Origin: Bin55 sp965220235
GTDB taxonomy: Bacteria > Pseudomonadota > Gammaproteobacteria > Pseudomonadales > Azotimanducaceae
Direction: 5' to 3'
DNA length: 64,000 bases
Assembly: GCA_965220235.1 (NCBI GenBank)
Contig: OZ244815.1
Coordinates: 620,001 to 684,000 of the forward strand
Position 1 is the first letter of the stretch. Each line of letters begins with the position of its first letter. A program made the position numbers and the translations under genes. The notes under the pieces are model-generated. The model searched no databases. It saw nothing but the letters and a program-made list of their open reading frames with translations, and was not told the origin of the DNA. This document shows positions 24,382 to 33,334 of this stretch, one piece after another.

Positions 24382-25748
24382 AGAAATTCAGGTAACGCAG
24401 TCGCCGAACTAATGACCGATTCAACCGTTTTGGCGATACGTAAGAGCTGCGAATCAGATGCTTGTTTTGAAATGAGTTGAACACCCACGGGTAGCTTTCC
24501 AGCAAACCCAGCTGGCATCGATAGCGCCGGGCACTCGGTTGTCGTGACCCAGCTGCAAGACTCCATCCAGTCGATGTAGGTATCCATCTGTACTCCTTCG
24601 ATTTCACGAATCCAATCGATTGGAATTGGGAAAGGAAGCACTTGAGTCGTTGGACCGACGAGCAAGTCATAACGCTCAAAGAACGCTTCGACTCGATTCC
24701 GTAGTGCAACTCTCAGCTCTCGAACACGTTCGACGTCTTCGTCATCGATTGAAAGACCGACGGCTAGATTCCAAAGGATTGTCGGTTTGAGCTCGGTTTT
24801 TTGTCGTGGGCTGAAGGCGTCGTATCGATTGCGAAAACTCAATCCACGAAGTGTTTGAAATATGTCGCGTGCGCCAGCGAAGTCTGGTGATGCTTCTTCG
24901 ATGATTGCGCCCGCATCATTCAGCTTGGCCGCGACATCTCGAACGATCGACCTAATTTCCGGAACGACAGGCAGTGCACCAAAGTCTTCTGTGATGGCAA
25001 CCTTTAAGCCCTTTAACGAGATAGGTTCTACTCGAGGGAATACAGCGACGGGAGGATCCTGACGGAGCACTTCGAACAATAGCGCCACGCTATCAACATT
25101 GCGCGCCATTGGACCCAAGGATGCGAGATTGCGTGAGTGGTCGCCAGTAAGCGAAGGTGGGAGTAAATTGTTAGAAGGTCGAAACCCAATCACATTACAG
25201 AACGCTGCGGGATTGCGAAGGGAGCCACCCAGATCACTGCCGTCCGCTACTACAGCCATACGTGTGGCTAGAGCCACCGCTGCGCCACCACTGCTACCAC
25301 CGCAGGTTCGTTCAAAATCGAAGGGATTCTTGGTAGGACCGAATACACGATTGAACGTATGTGATCCTGCTCCGAACTCAGGCACGTTCGTCTTGCCGAT
25401 CGTGATCGCACCGGCTTGTTGCATACGATCAATGATGTAGTCATTCACAGTCGGAATATGCTCACGGAAGAGGGTTGAACCAAAAGTGGTCCGTAAGTTC
25501 CTAGTAGAGACCAGGTCTTTGTGCGGGATTGGGATACCTGTGAGCAACCCGGTCGTAGTGCTCGACTCGTCGATCGCCTTGGCACGATCCATCGCCTCGT
25601 CGAAACAAGTGGTGATGATCGCGTTTACTTGCTGGTTTACCTGTTCGATATGGTCTATGTGAGCCGTGAGTAATTCCGCGGCGCTCACTGATCGTGCGTC
25701 AAGCAGCTCACGCATTTCGTGAGCGTCTTTATTTAGCAATTCATGCAT
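24369..25748 (-). CDS. Amidase signature-family hydrolase
   Basis: Amidase-signature enzymes hydrolyse amide bonds with a Ser-cisSer-Lys triad. From the ATG at 25748 the protein has 459 residues; Lys77 (IPHKDL), the cis-Ser at 152/153 (GGSSGGAA) and the nucleophile Ser176 (GSDLGGSLRNPAA) are all present. A longer frame begins at 25853 but would overlap the end of the PhyH-HEAT gene and has no family counterpart. It starts 4 nt after that gene's stop, so the pair is probably translated together. The substrate is unknown; GatA-like residues are present, but no gatC/gatB neighbours. Confidence 0.9.
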   Translation of the reverse strand: MHELLNKDAHEMRELLDARSVSAAELLTAHIDHIEQVNQQVNAIITTCFDEAMDRAKAIDESSTTTGLLTGIPIPHKDLVSTRNLRTTFGSTLFREHIPTVNDYIIDRMQQAGAITIGKTNVPEFGAGSHTFNRVFGPTKNPFDFERTCGGSSGGAAVALATRMAVVADGSDLGGSLRNPAAFCNVIGFRPSNNLLPPSLTGDHSRNLASLGPMARNVDSVALLFEVLRQDPPVAVFPRVEPISLKGLKVAITEDFGALPVVPEIRSIVRDVAAKLNDAGAIIEEASPDFAGARDIFQTLRGLSFRNRYDAFSPRQKTELKPTILWNLAVGLSIDDEDVERVRELRVALRNRVEAFFERYDLLVGPTTQVLPFPIPIDWIREIEGVQMDTYIDWMESCSWVTTTECPALSMPAGFAGKLPVGVQLISKQASDSQLLRIAKTVESVISSATALPEFLCGD

Positions 25749-25752
25749 TGTT

Positions 25753-27219
25753 CTAGATGGTGAAAAAAGGATCTGGGAACCAACGTTGACGACGCAATGG
25801 CTCGATGACAGCCTTCCGCGCAATATCGGAGTCGAAACGGCAGAGTTGCTCAATGGCGAAGCTGCTCACATATGCGTGTTCGTCGTGAACCGCGCGACAA
25901 AGCATCGGAAGCACGACATCATCAAATCCAAATCGGATAACCGCTTGAATGATGTACAGACGAACATCCCAATCTGGTTCGGTGTCATATTTCCGTGCGA
26001 ACGTGTTCAGCGAAGTCGTGAGTTGCTCGTGCGTAGCGGACGAAATAATCCCGATCGCCGAAATTACGTGTCGGACTACACCTTTATTTGGGTGATTAAT
26101 TAGCTCGCGTAGTCGTGGTAGAGCATCTGCACTGCGGAGCTGACCAAGACCGTACGCAGCTGTTGCGATTAATGCGGGTGAAGGGTCGTTGAGCATTTCG
26201 ATCAGGTGATCTTTCGCTCTAATCTGTGCTAAGCCATTAACTGCGTCTGCGGTATTCAGTACCTCATTGTCCGCGTAGGATCCGATTTGCCGTTTGATCT
26301 GAGCTTCAAGGTGTTCTTGTACTTTGCCATAGTCTTGTTCAGCGAATGTGGCGCTCTCATAAATCGCGCGTGTCGACTCAATCGGATTTATCGACTGTAA
26401 TCGTGCTTGCCATTTATCGATATCAAGGTTTGGCTCAGATTGTCGTTCACACGTTCTACCGAACCAATGCCAGAGGTGTGTTTGAACAGGGTCTTCCGTG
26501 AACACAGTGCTGAGATTCTGTTGATCGGTAGGTTCTTCGGTTCTCATGACGACGAACTTGTGCACGTAGCGAGGTAGGATGGTTGAATTGATCATCGCAC
26601 CGTGACCCAGGTCGAAGTGGCATAAGACCGCTCGCGGGGGACCCATGATCGCTTCGACGTTCCTTACATGAAATGAGGAGTCAGTCCTTAATCCGTTATC
26701 CGTTTTTGACAACGATGGCGGCGACGTAGTCGGTTTCTGTGCGGTCAAGCTGGGCAACAGGTGACTTCCAGGCAAGACCGCCGTTGGTCCTCGATGTAAT
26801 GGCGTGTCTTGTGGACTGTAGAACAGGATCAGCCATCGAGGCTCTCGATGACGTGGTCTCGGCTGGTGAGCATGTCCATCCTTGTGGAATGGTTGCAGCA
26901 TTCCAGGTCCAGTGACTCGCTCACTTGGAAAATTCGTGTGGCAGTGGCGATGTGGATGTATAAGGTAGTTTGGTCCCGCAAGAGTCGTCAAAGCGGTTTT
27001 TAGATTAGCATCATTCAATACATCGTGTAATTTCGGTATCATCGGCACGATATTGTTATGTGGGTTCGCACCGTCTTTTAAAGTTTGAAATAATCGATCA
27101 GTTTCAATGTAAATTGATTCATGATCTATGCAATCGAGTTTCAGTTCGACATCTAAGTATCCGTTATTTAAAAAATGAGAGATTTGCTCATCCGATAACG
27201 TGCGTAGAGAATTAGTCAT
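25753..27219 (-). CDS. Phytanoyl-CoA dioxygenase-like protein with C-terminal HEAT repeats
   Basis: The 488-residue protein has an N-terminal Fe(II)/2-oxoglutarate dioxygenase domain (about 1-240). The iron ligands are visible as His112-x-Asp114 in PFHKDGH and the distal His206 in DLGHGAM, with a basic 2-oxoglutarate site near RYVHKF. Residues about 300-480 form HEAT-type helical repeats (NTADAVNGLAQI, LIATAAYGLGQL, VVRHVISAIGII, VSSFAIEQLC). The amidase follows directly. The repeats could hold a protein or carrier partner; the substrate is unknown. An AGGA lies 8 nt upstream of the ATG. Confidence 0.87.
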   Translation of the reverse strand: MTNSLRTLSDEQISHFLNNGYLDVELKLDCIDHESIYIETDRLFQTLKDGANPHNNIVPMIPKLHDVLNDANLKTALTTLAGPNYLIHPHRHCHTNFPSERVTGPGMLQPFHKDGHAHQPRPRHREPRWLILFYSPQDTPLHRGPTAVLPGSHLLPSLTAQKPTTSPPSLSKTDNGLRTDSSFHVRNVEAIMGPPRAVLCHFDLGHGAMINSTILPRYVHKFVVMRTEEPTDQQNLSTVFTEDPVQTHLWHWFGRTCERQSEPNLDIDKWQARLQSINPIESTRAIYESATFAEQDYGKVQEHLEAQIKRQIGSYADNEVLNTADAVNGLAQIRAKDHLIEMLNDPSPALIATAAYGLGQLRSADALPRLRELINHPNKGVVRHVISAIGIISSATHEQLTTSLNTFARKYDTEPDWDVRLYIIQAVIRFGFDDVVLPMLCRAVHDEHAYVSSFAIEQLCRFDSDIARKAVIEPLRRQRWFPDPFFTI

Positions 27220-27278
27220 TGGATTTTCCTAGTCGGTAAATAATAGATTTGACAAGCTTCCATTTCGATGCCCTTGTT

Positions 27279-27284
27279 TATAAT
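27279..27284 (+). promoter_or_regulatory. Candidate -10 element
   Basis: A perfect TATAAT lies 30 nt upstream of the coiled-coil protein's ATG at 27315. The nearest TTGACA (27249-27254) is 24 nt away, too far for a normal sigma-70 promoter, so the -35 is not identified. Confidence 0.4.
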
Positions 27285-27314
27285 AGTCAGAATGATCCTA
27301 TGAGGTAATTTGGC

Positions 27315-27881
27315 ATGGCATTGAAGTCGGCATTAAATGCTGAAATGAAGCGTTTAAGGGGCGATGCAAAGGGTCTTGAAAAAAAGCGCGCTGATCTCAC
27401 TGCAGACATTGATAAGAAAATCGCCGAAAATGCGAAAAAACAAGAGATGCTTCAGGCTTTTATGGATGCTACGTTTGGAGTGAAACCGAAAACGTCTGCA
27501 TCTCAAGAAACAACTGCTAGCGGCACGCGACGGAAACGCAGAAACCGCAAAGGAGTAAAGCAACGTGTGCTGGCTGCAATTAATGCTAGTTCCGGCGGCA
27601 TTAAGCGAAATGCGATTATTCAAGAGATTGGCATGTCATCGTCGGACGAAGCCGGCCATCAATACGTATCTAACACACTTCGCGCACTTATGGACGAAGG
27701 TCAGATTAGAAATGACGGGCGAGTGTATTATTCAAGAGAAAGTGGCGAGACGAGTCCTGCCGTGGCAAGTGCGAGTGATGATTCGTCGAGTGAGAGTTCT
27801 GAAGGTACTCCGACAACTGAACCATCGAGTGATGACTCTCCACCGAGTTCTTCAGGATTTGGACCTGTTTCGAATCACTAA
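27315..27881 (+). CDS. Hypothetical coiled-coil protein with winged-helix-like segment
   Basis: I do not recognise this 188-residue protein. Residues about 1-50 are a charged coiled coil (MKRLRGDAKGLEKKRADLT and onward), residues 70-82 are a basic cluster (RRKRRNRKGVKQR), residues about 80-145 look like a winged-helix fold (VLAAINASSGGIKRNAIIQEIG and VSNTLRALMDEGQIRNDGRVYYS), and the C-terminal 45 residues are Ser/Asp/Glu/Pro rich. This arrangement suits a DNA-binding or nucleoid-associated protein; that is inference. It is transcribed divergently from the PhyH-HEAT gene. Confidence 0.75.
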   Translation: MALKSALNAEMKRLRGDAKGLEKKRADLTADIDKKIAENAKKQEMLQAFMDATFGVKPKTSASQETTASGTRRKRRNRKGVKQRVLAAINASSGGIKRNAIIQEIGMSSSDEAGHQYVSNTLRALMDEGQIRNDGRVYYSRESGETSPAVASASDDSSSESSEGTPTTEPSSDDSPPSSSGFGPVSNH

Positions 27882-27938
27882 TCGAGTGTGAAATAGAAAA
27901 TTTGCGATATAGAAATAACGCATAGCCGATAAATCGAT

Positions 27939-28931
27939 ATGACTTTACGGGTAGCGATGCTTAGTCGCTGGCATGTTCACGCAAACGAGTACTGTAATTC
28001 AATAAACCGCAACGATTCTTCCGAAGTCGTTGCCATTTGGGATGAGCAAGTAGACCGAGGTAAAGCTTGGGCTGCCGAAATAGATGTTCCGTTTGAGGCG
28101 GATTACGAGACTCTCTTGAGCCGAGACGACGTTGATGCCGTGTGCGTTGTGACGCCTACGAATATGCATCGAAACATAATGGTCGCAGCGGCGGAAGCGG
28201 GAAAGCACATTTTTACTGAAAAAGTGCTCACGACAACCGTTAACCAAGCACGCGAGGTAGCATCTGCTGTAAAACACAACGATGTTACCTTTTGCATTTC
28301 GTTTCCAAGACGTTGCCTTCCAGAACTTAAATATGCAAAGCAAGCCATCGAGGATGGTCTAGTCGGCAATCCGACGTTGGTTCGAATTCGTATAGCGCAT
28401 GCTGGATCAAGTAGAGACTGGTTGCCTGAGCATTTTTACGACTTGAACGCATGTGGTGGTGGCGCGATGATGGATCTAGGTGCCCACGGCATGTATCTTG
28501 CACGGTGGCTATTGGGAACACCAAGACGTGTCGTATCGGTCTTTAGCAATATAACGGAACGTTCGGTGGAAGACAACGCCGTATCTGTTATTGAATTTGA
28601 AAGTGGTGCGATTGGTGTAAATGAGACATCGTTTGTAGCCTATCCAGACTCATATTCACTGGAGTTAGACGGAACAGAGGGTGGTGTTCGAATGTTGTCA
28701 CCTAGAGACGGTGTAGAAATACGTTCCGATCGATTGGATTCGAAAGGCTGGGCTAAAGTGGAAGAATTACCTGCTCGCTCCGAAACACCTATCGATCAGT
28801 GGGTTAAAGGTTGTTTAGACGGTTCCCCCATCGACTTCGGAATAGTAGAAGCCGTTGAATTGACTGAACTTATGGATGCAGCCTATAGATCTCACTTAAC
28901 GGGAGAAAGCGCAACGGTCGAAACTGTCTAG
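27939..28931 (+). CDS. Gfo/Idh/MocA-family oxidoreductase, atypical nucleotide loop
   Basis: The 330-residue protein has the Rossmann-plus-substrate-domain layout of this family. The usual GxGxxG region reads MLSRWHVHA, and the catalytic-region EKP motif is EKV (Glu94-Lys95-Val96) in HIFTEKVL, while the substrate domain keeps GGGAMMDLGAHGMYLARWLLG. These changes fit a subfamily with a modified cofactor loop. Family members dehydrogenate sugars or related polyols with NAD(P), but the substrate is unknown here. It overlaps the end of the convergent bTHX gene by 4 nt. Confidence 0.88.
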   Translation: MTLRVAMLSRWHVHANEYCNSINRNDSSEVVAIWDEQVDRGKAWAAEIDVPFEADYETLLSRDDVDAVCVVTPTNMHRNIMVAAAEAGKHIFTEKVLTTTVNQAREVASAVKHNDVTFCISFPRRCLPELKYAKQAIEDGLVGNPTLVRIRIAHAGSSRDWLPEHFYDLNACGGGAMMDLGAHGMYLARWLLGTPRRVVSVFSNITERSVEDNAVSVIEFESGAIGVNETSFVAYPDSYSLELDGTEGGVRMLSPRDGVEIRSDRLDSKGWAKVEELPARSETPIDQWVKGCLDGSPIDFGIVEAVELTELMDAAYRSHLTGESATVETV

Positions 28932-29044
28932 TCAGAACTTTGTTTGTTTTTTTCGCGACGTAATTTCGATGCTTTCTTTCGAGAATTTCCAGTCGTGCCT
29001 CGGTTAATTTTGCCACGACGAGTTCTTAAGTCACCTTTACCCAT
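28928..29044 (-). CDS. Small ribosomal protein bTHX
   Basis: This 38-residue basic protein reads MGKGDLRTRRGKINRGTTGN, followed by SRKKASKLRREKNKQSSD. The opening MGKGDxxTRRGKIxRGTxG is the conserved signature of the THX/bTHX family, which fits into the small-subunit head. No strong ribosome binding site is visible. It is convergent with the Gfo/Idh/MocA gene and shares a CTAG stop overlap. I place it in the THX family with fair confidence. Confidence 0.8.
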   Translation of the reverse strand: MGKGDLRTRRGKINRGTTGNSRKKASKLRREKNKQSSD

Positions 29045-29196
29045 ACTGTATCTGGTTTTTAGGGAGGCTCGGGATTATATAGACGACAATTCGCTCTGAA
29101 GCTACGCACATATGTTGGATTGAAGAGAATCGCTGAATGACGCCCGTAAAACATGTTCAATATTTTTCACAGTTTATTAGTTAGTAAATACGGAAA

Positions 29197-30129
29197 TTAC
29201 CGAAGCCCCCAGCATTCCTCTTCATTTGCATATAGCTGATGTCCTGAAAATGTGCTCGCGATGGACTCTTGGGTTGCATTTTCGCGTCCGAATGTTCGCC
29301 ACCCGCGACTACCTAATAGAACATGCCGTACTTCTGCTTTTGCGGCTACTCGTGCGATTTCCTCCGGCGTTACGTAAAAATCTAAGGGAAGTCCACGTGC
29401 GCCGGTTGGCAATCGATGCGAAACAACCAGTGCATTTGCACCCTGCGCGAATTCTGCAACGATATCTCGTTGATTACTGAACTCACCTGCGAAAACGATA
29501 GCGGTTTCTCCGATGTCGATTCGCCATGCCAAACTTGGGATATTCCCACTTTTTACGCGGATGGCTGCGAGTCGTAACTCGGAATTCGCGAAACCGCCCC
29601 AGTGTTTACGTGCTGCCGGGTTTACATCTCGCACGCGTACACGATAACCGGCCGGACTTGAGTGGGAAACTAGAGAACCTAGTTCTGGATATACACCCTC
29701 TTCACTCGCCAACCTCTCGAAGAGTTGTGTAATTGAAGGATACGTTTCGTTCCCACTAGGTCCATATATGGGTAGAGGTTCGCTACGGCCGCTGCGTAGA
29801 GAAGCCATTAACATGCTTGGTAAATCTGCTGTTTGCTCAATACCGGTTTGCGTGGTTACGATCGCCATGAGATCGGTGAAGTCGGCTCCACTGTGTTTGT
29901 ATCTCAGGTAGGTGCCCGCTCCCGCATTTACTAAAACTCGGGCCTTGTCGTTGTTCCAAACTAGATAGGAACCCGCCGCGCGAGTTGTGTCGTAGGACAA
30001 CTCGCCTGATCCGAGAACCTCGAGTCGGACCCCTTCTTCATTACAGTACACCGATCCACTTGATGGGATGCTAGCGTAAATTAGTGTGGAACACACAAAG
30101 GTGTATATCCAGTTTTTAGTTGATTTCAT
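29197..30129 (-). CDS. Secreted metallo-beta-lactamase-fold protein lacking metal ligands
   Basis: The 310-residue protein has a signal peptide (about 1-26) and the strand/loop pattern of the MBL/RNase Z fold (VRLEVLGSGELSYD, RVLVNAGAGTYLR). The usual THxHxDH metal motif is replaced: the aligned segment TQTGIEQTADL has Gln94, Gly96, Glu98 and Gln99 where His, His, Asp and His belong. A later GD motif has become GEF. Zinc binding is therefore unlikely, so it is probably a pseudoenzyme or binding protein in the periplasm. It overlaps nadE by 14 nt and is probably co-transcribed with it. Confidence 0.75.
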   Translation of the reverse strand: MKSTKNWIYTFVCSTLIYASIPSSGSVYCNEEGVRLEVLGSGELSYDTTRAAGSYLVWNNDKARVLVNAGAGTYLRYKHSGADFTDLMAIVTTQTGIEQTADLPSMLMASLRSGRSEPLPIYGPSGNETYPSITQLFERLASEEGVYPELGSLVSHSSPAGYRVRVRDVNPAARKHWGGFANSELRLAAIRVKSGNIPSLAWRIDIGETAIVFAGEFSNQRDIVAEFAQGANALVVSHRLPTGARGLPLDFYVTPEEIARVAAKAEVRHVLLGSRGWRTFGRENATQESIASTFSGHQLYANEEECWGLR

Positions 30130-32029
30130 TGAGACCTTGAAGGATTTGTTGCCAGTCGGCTTCGTCAGGCATCCGCCAATCGCCGCGTGGCGACAACGCT
30201 ACGGTACCGACCTTAGGACCGGGAGGAAGTGTTGTACGCTTAAATTGCTGACGATGAAATCTCGTGATGAAAACACGTAGCCATCGATCAATCTCTTTAA
30301 CGTCGTAGATACCACCATATGCATGAACCGCCAATGAGCGAATCTTGGCGACTTCTGCTCCAGTTCGGAGAAAGTGATACAAGAAGAAATCATGTAATTC
30401 AAATGGACCGATGATTTCTTCGGTGCGTTGTTCGATTTCCCCGTCAGATACAGGTAACAATTCTGGTGTAATCGGAGTATTAAGTACGCGTTCGAGTGCT
30501 TGTCTGAGACTGCTGGAAGCTCGATGCTCTGCGTACCACCGTGTCAAGTATTGAACGAGCGTCTTCGGCACGCCGACGTTCACGTTATAGCTCGACATAT
30601 GATCAGCGTTAAACGTGCACCAACCTAGCGCGAGCTCAGACAGATCACCAGTACCGACAACGATTCCGTTCATCTTGTTAGCGAGGTCGAACAATATCTG
30701 AGTGCGCTCTCTTGCCTGACTATTCTCATACGTTACATCATCAATGACATCGTGTTGAATATCGGATAGATGAGATTCGACAGCTGCGCGAATTGGTATA
30801 TCTGTCAGTTCCAGTCCAGCAGCCTCTGTCAATAGCGCAACAGACTCACGAGTGTGATCGCTCGTACCAGGTCCAGGCATTGTGACTGCAAGGATGGTCT
30901 CAGACTCCCACGCCATCTCCCGTTGAACATCCATACAAACCAGTAGTGCCAGAGTTGAATCGAGTCCACCGGAAAGACCGATTACCATCTTCTTTGTCGC
31001 AGAGGATTGCAGGCGCTTGACTAATCCTTGGGTCTGAATCTTGAGGATGGTTTGTGCACGGGCTTCGAGGGTACCTTCGTCGTCGGGTACGAATGGGTGT
31101 TTGGGGACATCACGACGCAATCGTTTCAGGACGGTTCGAGTAGGCTGCCCGACGATTCGATAACCGTCGTCGCGGGAACCCGTTCTAAACGTCGAACTGA
31201 CTGTGCGTTCATGGCGAAGTCGTTGCCAGTCGATGTCAACCATGAGCGTAGCGTCATGGAGAAACAGGTCGCTCTCGCCTAGCATCGTGGCATTCTCAGC
31301 GGCAAGAAGATGACCCCCGTACACGACATCTTTAGTCGATTCTGATACCGTGGAACTTGCGTACAAATACGCGCTTACACATGCACCGCTTTGCATGCGC
31401 ACTAGGTCCCGTCGATACTCAACCTTCGCGACCTGCTCCGGACTCGCGGATGGGTTGAGTATCAGCGTCGCACCGTTCAACGCGTGCTGAGCAGACGGTG
31501 GTTGAGGCATCCATAGATCCTCGCAAATTTCTACGGCGCAGTAGGTATCTCCGATTCGAAACAGATGTTTGGGCGATACTCGGAATTCAAGTCCGTCAAG
31601 TTCATGTGCGACATCGATCCCAGTGCCTGAAGCGAACCATCGTTGCTCGTAGAACTCGGCATGATTTGGGTTACTGCATTTTGGTACGGCACCAAGGATG
31701 CCGCCGTTTGCGAGAACGAAAGCGGCGTTTACAAGGCGACCATCGACGAGGAGTAATGGCGCGCCGACGACGAGTAACGTTGAATCCGTTTCGCGTGCTA
31801 GGTCAGCTAAAGCTCGGACACTTTCGCGTTGAAGATCCGCGGTCAGAAAAAGGTCTTCACACGAATAACCGGTAAGCGAAAGCTCGGGCGATAACACGAC
31901 AGCGCAGTCACCACGCGCAAGTAGGTGGTACTTCGCGAGGATTCGCTCTGCGTTGCGCGTCGGGCTAGCGAGTGAGAGGGTAGGCGCAATCGCAGCCACA
32001 CGTAAATAGCCATGATCCGCGTAATTCAT
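30116..32029 (-). CDS. nadE: Glutamine-dependent NAD+ synthetase
   Basis: NadE amidates deamido-NAD to NAD using ammonia released from glutamine. The 637-residue protein has an N-terminal nitrilase-type glutaminase domain with triad Glu49 (SPELSLTG), Lys117 (AVPKCSNP) and Cys169 (VEICEDLWM), and a C-terminal synthetase with the PP-loop GLSGGLDSTLALLV and the family pattern GTGDLSELALGWCTF. Long, two-domain versions are used where no separate ammonia supply is assumed. The start is the ATG at 32029; the MBL-fold gene overlaps its end. Confidence 0.95.
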   Translation of the reverse strand: MNYADHGYLRVAAIAPTLSLASPTRNAERILAKYHLLARGDCAVVLSPELSLTGYSCEDLFLTADLQRESVRALADLARETDSTLLVVGAPLLLVDGRLVNAAFVLANGGILGAVPKCSNPNHAEFYEQRWFASGTGIDVAHELDGLEFRVSPKHLFRIGDTYCAVEICEDLWMPQPPSAQHALNGATLILNPSASPEQVAKVEYRRDLVRMQSGACVSAYLYASSTVSESTKDVVYGGHLLAAENATMLGESDLFLHDATLMVDIDWQRLRHERTVSSTFRTGSRDDGYRIVGQPTRTVLKRLRRDVPKHPFVPDDEGTLEARAQTILKIQTQGLVKRLQSSATKKMVIGLSGGLDSTLALLVCMDVQREMAWESETILAVTMPGPGTSDHTRESVALLTEAAGLELTDIPIRAAVESHLSDIQHDVIDDVTYENSQARERTQILFDLANKMNGIVVGTGDLSELALGWCTFNADHMSSYNVNVGVPKTLVQYLTRWYAEHRASSSLRQALERVLNTPITPELLPVSDGEIEQRTEEIIGPFELHDFFLYHFLRTGAEVAKIRSLAVHAYGGIYDVKEIDRWLRVFITRFHRQQFKRTTLPPGPKVGTVALSPRGDWRMPDEADWQQILQGLNEIN

Positions 32030-32203
32030 GCTGAAAGTTTAAGGGTCGTGCATGGGTTGGAGGGGATCGCTGGCTAGCTACCGAAAAAAAGATTGGTGTG
32101 TTTTTGCTGATAGTTTGAATGGGTTAAGTGTGATGATTACTGCGTTCTCCGCTACATAAAATCCTGCCCTTGAATCCCATGATGACATGTTGCCAACACC
32201 ACA

Positions 32204-33325
32204 TTGAACTTTGAATTTTCGGACGAACAGAACCAATTACGTGATCAGGCGCAGTCTTTTCTAAGTGACAACTGTCCGCCTGAAAAGGTGCGCAAGATTC
32301 TTGAAGGTGACGAACCATACGACAAGCAATTGTGGCAATCGATTGCCGAATTGGGGTGGTTATCTACCGTAATCCCAGAGCAGTACGGGGGATTAGGGCT
32401 GTCGTACTACGAGTTGGTCGTTATTGCCGAGGAACTCGGTCGAGTACTAGCACCGGTTCCTTTTTCATCCTCAGTCTACCTTGCCAGTGAAGCCATCCTG
32501 CAGTTTGGTTCGGATGCTCAAAAGCAGAAATGGCTGCCACGACTAGCCACGGGTGAGGCGATCGGAACCTTTGCGTTTGGCGAAGGTGCGGGGAGACCGT
32601 CGCCTACGTCGTTAAAAACTTCAGCCGCTGATCAAACTGTTTCCGGCACGAAATATCCCGTGCCGGACGGCGATGTGGCAGATGTCGCGATCGTGGTCAC
32701 AACTTGCGAGAGCGGAGACGGAGCAAGTCTGTATCTCGTCGACTTATCTGGTGTGCAACAAGATGTTGTTTCGACCTTAGATCCTTCACGTTCGCACGCT
32801 CGACTGACGTTTGACAAGACACCGGCAGAGCTACTTGGTTCCGCTGGTAGCGGATGGGGAATGACAAACCAATTACTGGACCGTGCGGCAGTGCTTTTCG
32901 CGTGGGAGCAAGTGGGAGGTTCACAGGCCGCATTGGAGCAAGCGAAAGCGTACGCGATGGAGAGGTATGCGTTTGGACGTCCGATCGCTGGTTTTCAGGC
33001 AATCAAGCACAAATTGGCAAACGTGTACGTTAAAAACACACTCGCTCGCTCAAACTGTTACTATGGCACGTGGGCTTTGGACGAAAACAACGCGGAGTTG
33101 GCATTGGCGGCGGCGACCGCCCGAGTTAGCTCGACGCAAGCGTTTTACTTTGCATCCAAAGAGAACATTCAGACCCATGGCGGTATGGGTTTCACGTGGG
33201 AGTTCGACTGTCAGTTTTTCTATCGTCGTGCAAAACTCTTGTCGGTCAATATCGGTAGTGAATCGTGGTGGCAAGATCGACTGATTACGGCGTACGAACA
33301 AAGCAACCAAGCCGACGCGGCTTAA
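32204..33325 (+). CDS. Acyl-CoA dehydrogenase subunit A
   Basis: The 373-residue protein has the acyl-CoA dehydrogenase fold: N-terminal helices (MNFEFSDEQNQLRDQAQ), a middle beta domain and a C-terminal helical FAD domain with RYAFGRPIAGFQAIKHKLA and HGGMGFTWEFD. The start is TTG at 32204. It lies 9 nt before a second, different acyl-CoA dehydrogenase; paired genes of this kind encode heteromeric enzymes in which one member has a degenerate active site, for instance in steroid side-chain oxidation. Which is catalytic cannot be decided from sequence alone. Confidence 0.88.
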   Translation: MNFEFSDEQNQLRDQAQSFLSDNCPPEKVRKILEGDEPYDKQLWQSIAELGWLSTVIPEQYGGLGLSYYELVVIAEELGRVLAPVPFSSSVYLASEAILQFGSDAQKQKWLPRLATGEAIGTFAFGEGAGRPSPTSLKTSAADQTVSGTKYPVPDGDVADVAIVVTTCESGDGASLYLVDLSGVQQDVVSTLDPSRSHARLTFDKTPAELLGSAGSGWGMTNQLLDRAAVLFAWEQVGGSQAALEQAKAYAMERYAFGRPIAGFQAIKHKLANVYVKNTLARSNCYYGTWALDENNAELALAAATARVSSTQAFYFASKENIQTHGGMGFTWEFDCQFFYRRAKLLSVNIGSESWWQDRLITAYEQSNQADAA

Positions 33326-33334
33326 GGAGAGATC

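Noticed and set aside
27249..27284. Sigma-70 promoter from TTGACA (27249) and TATAAT (27279)
   Set aside because: The spacer is 24 nt, too long; only the -10 is kept.
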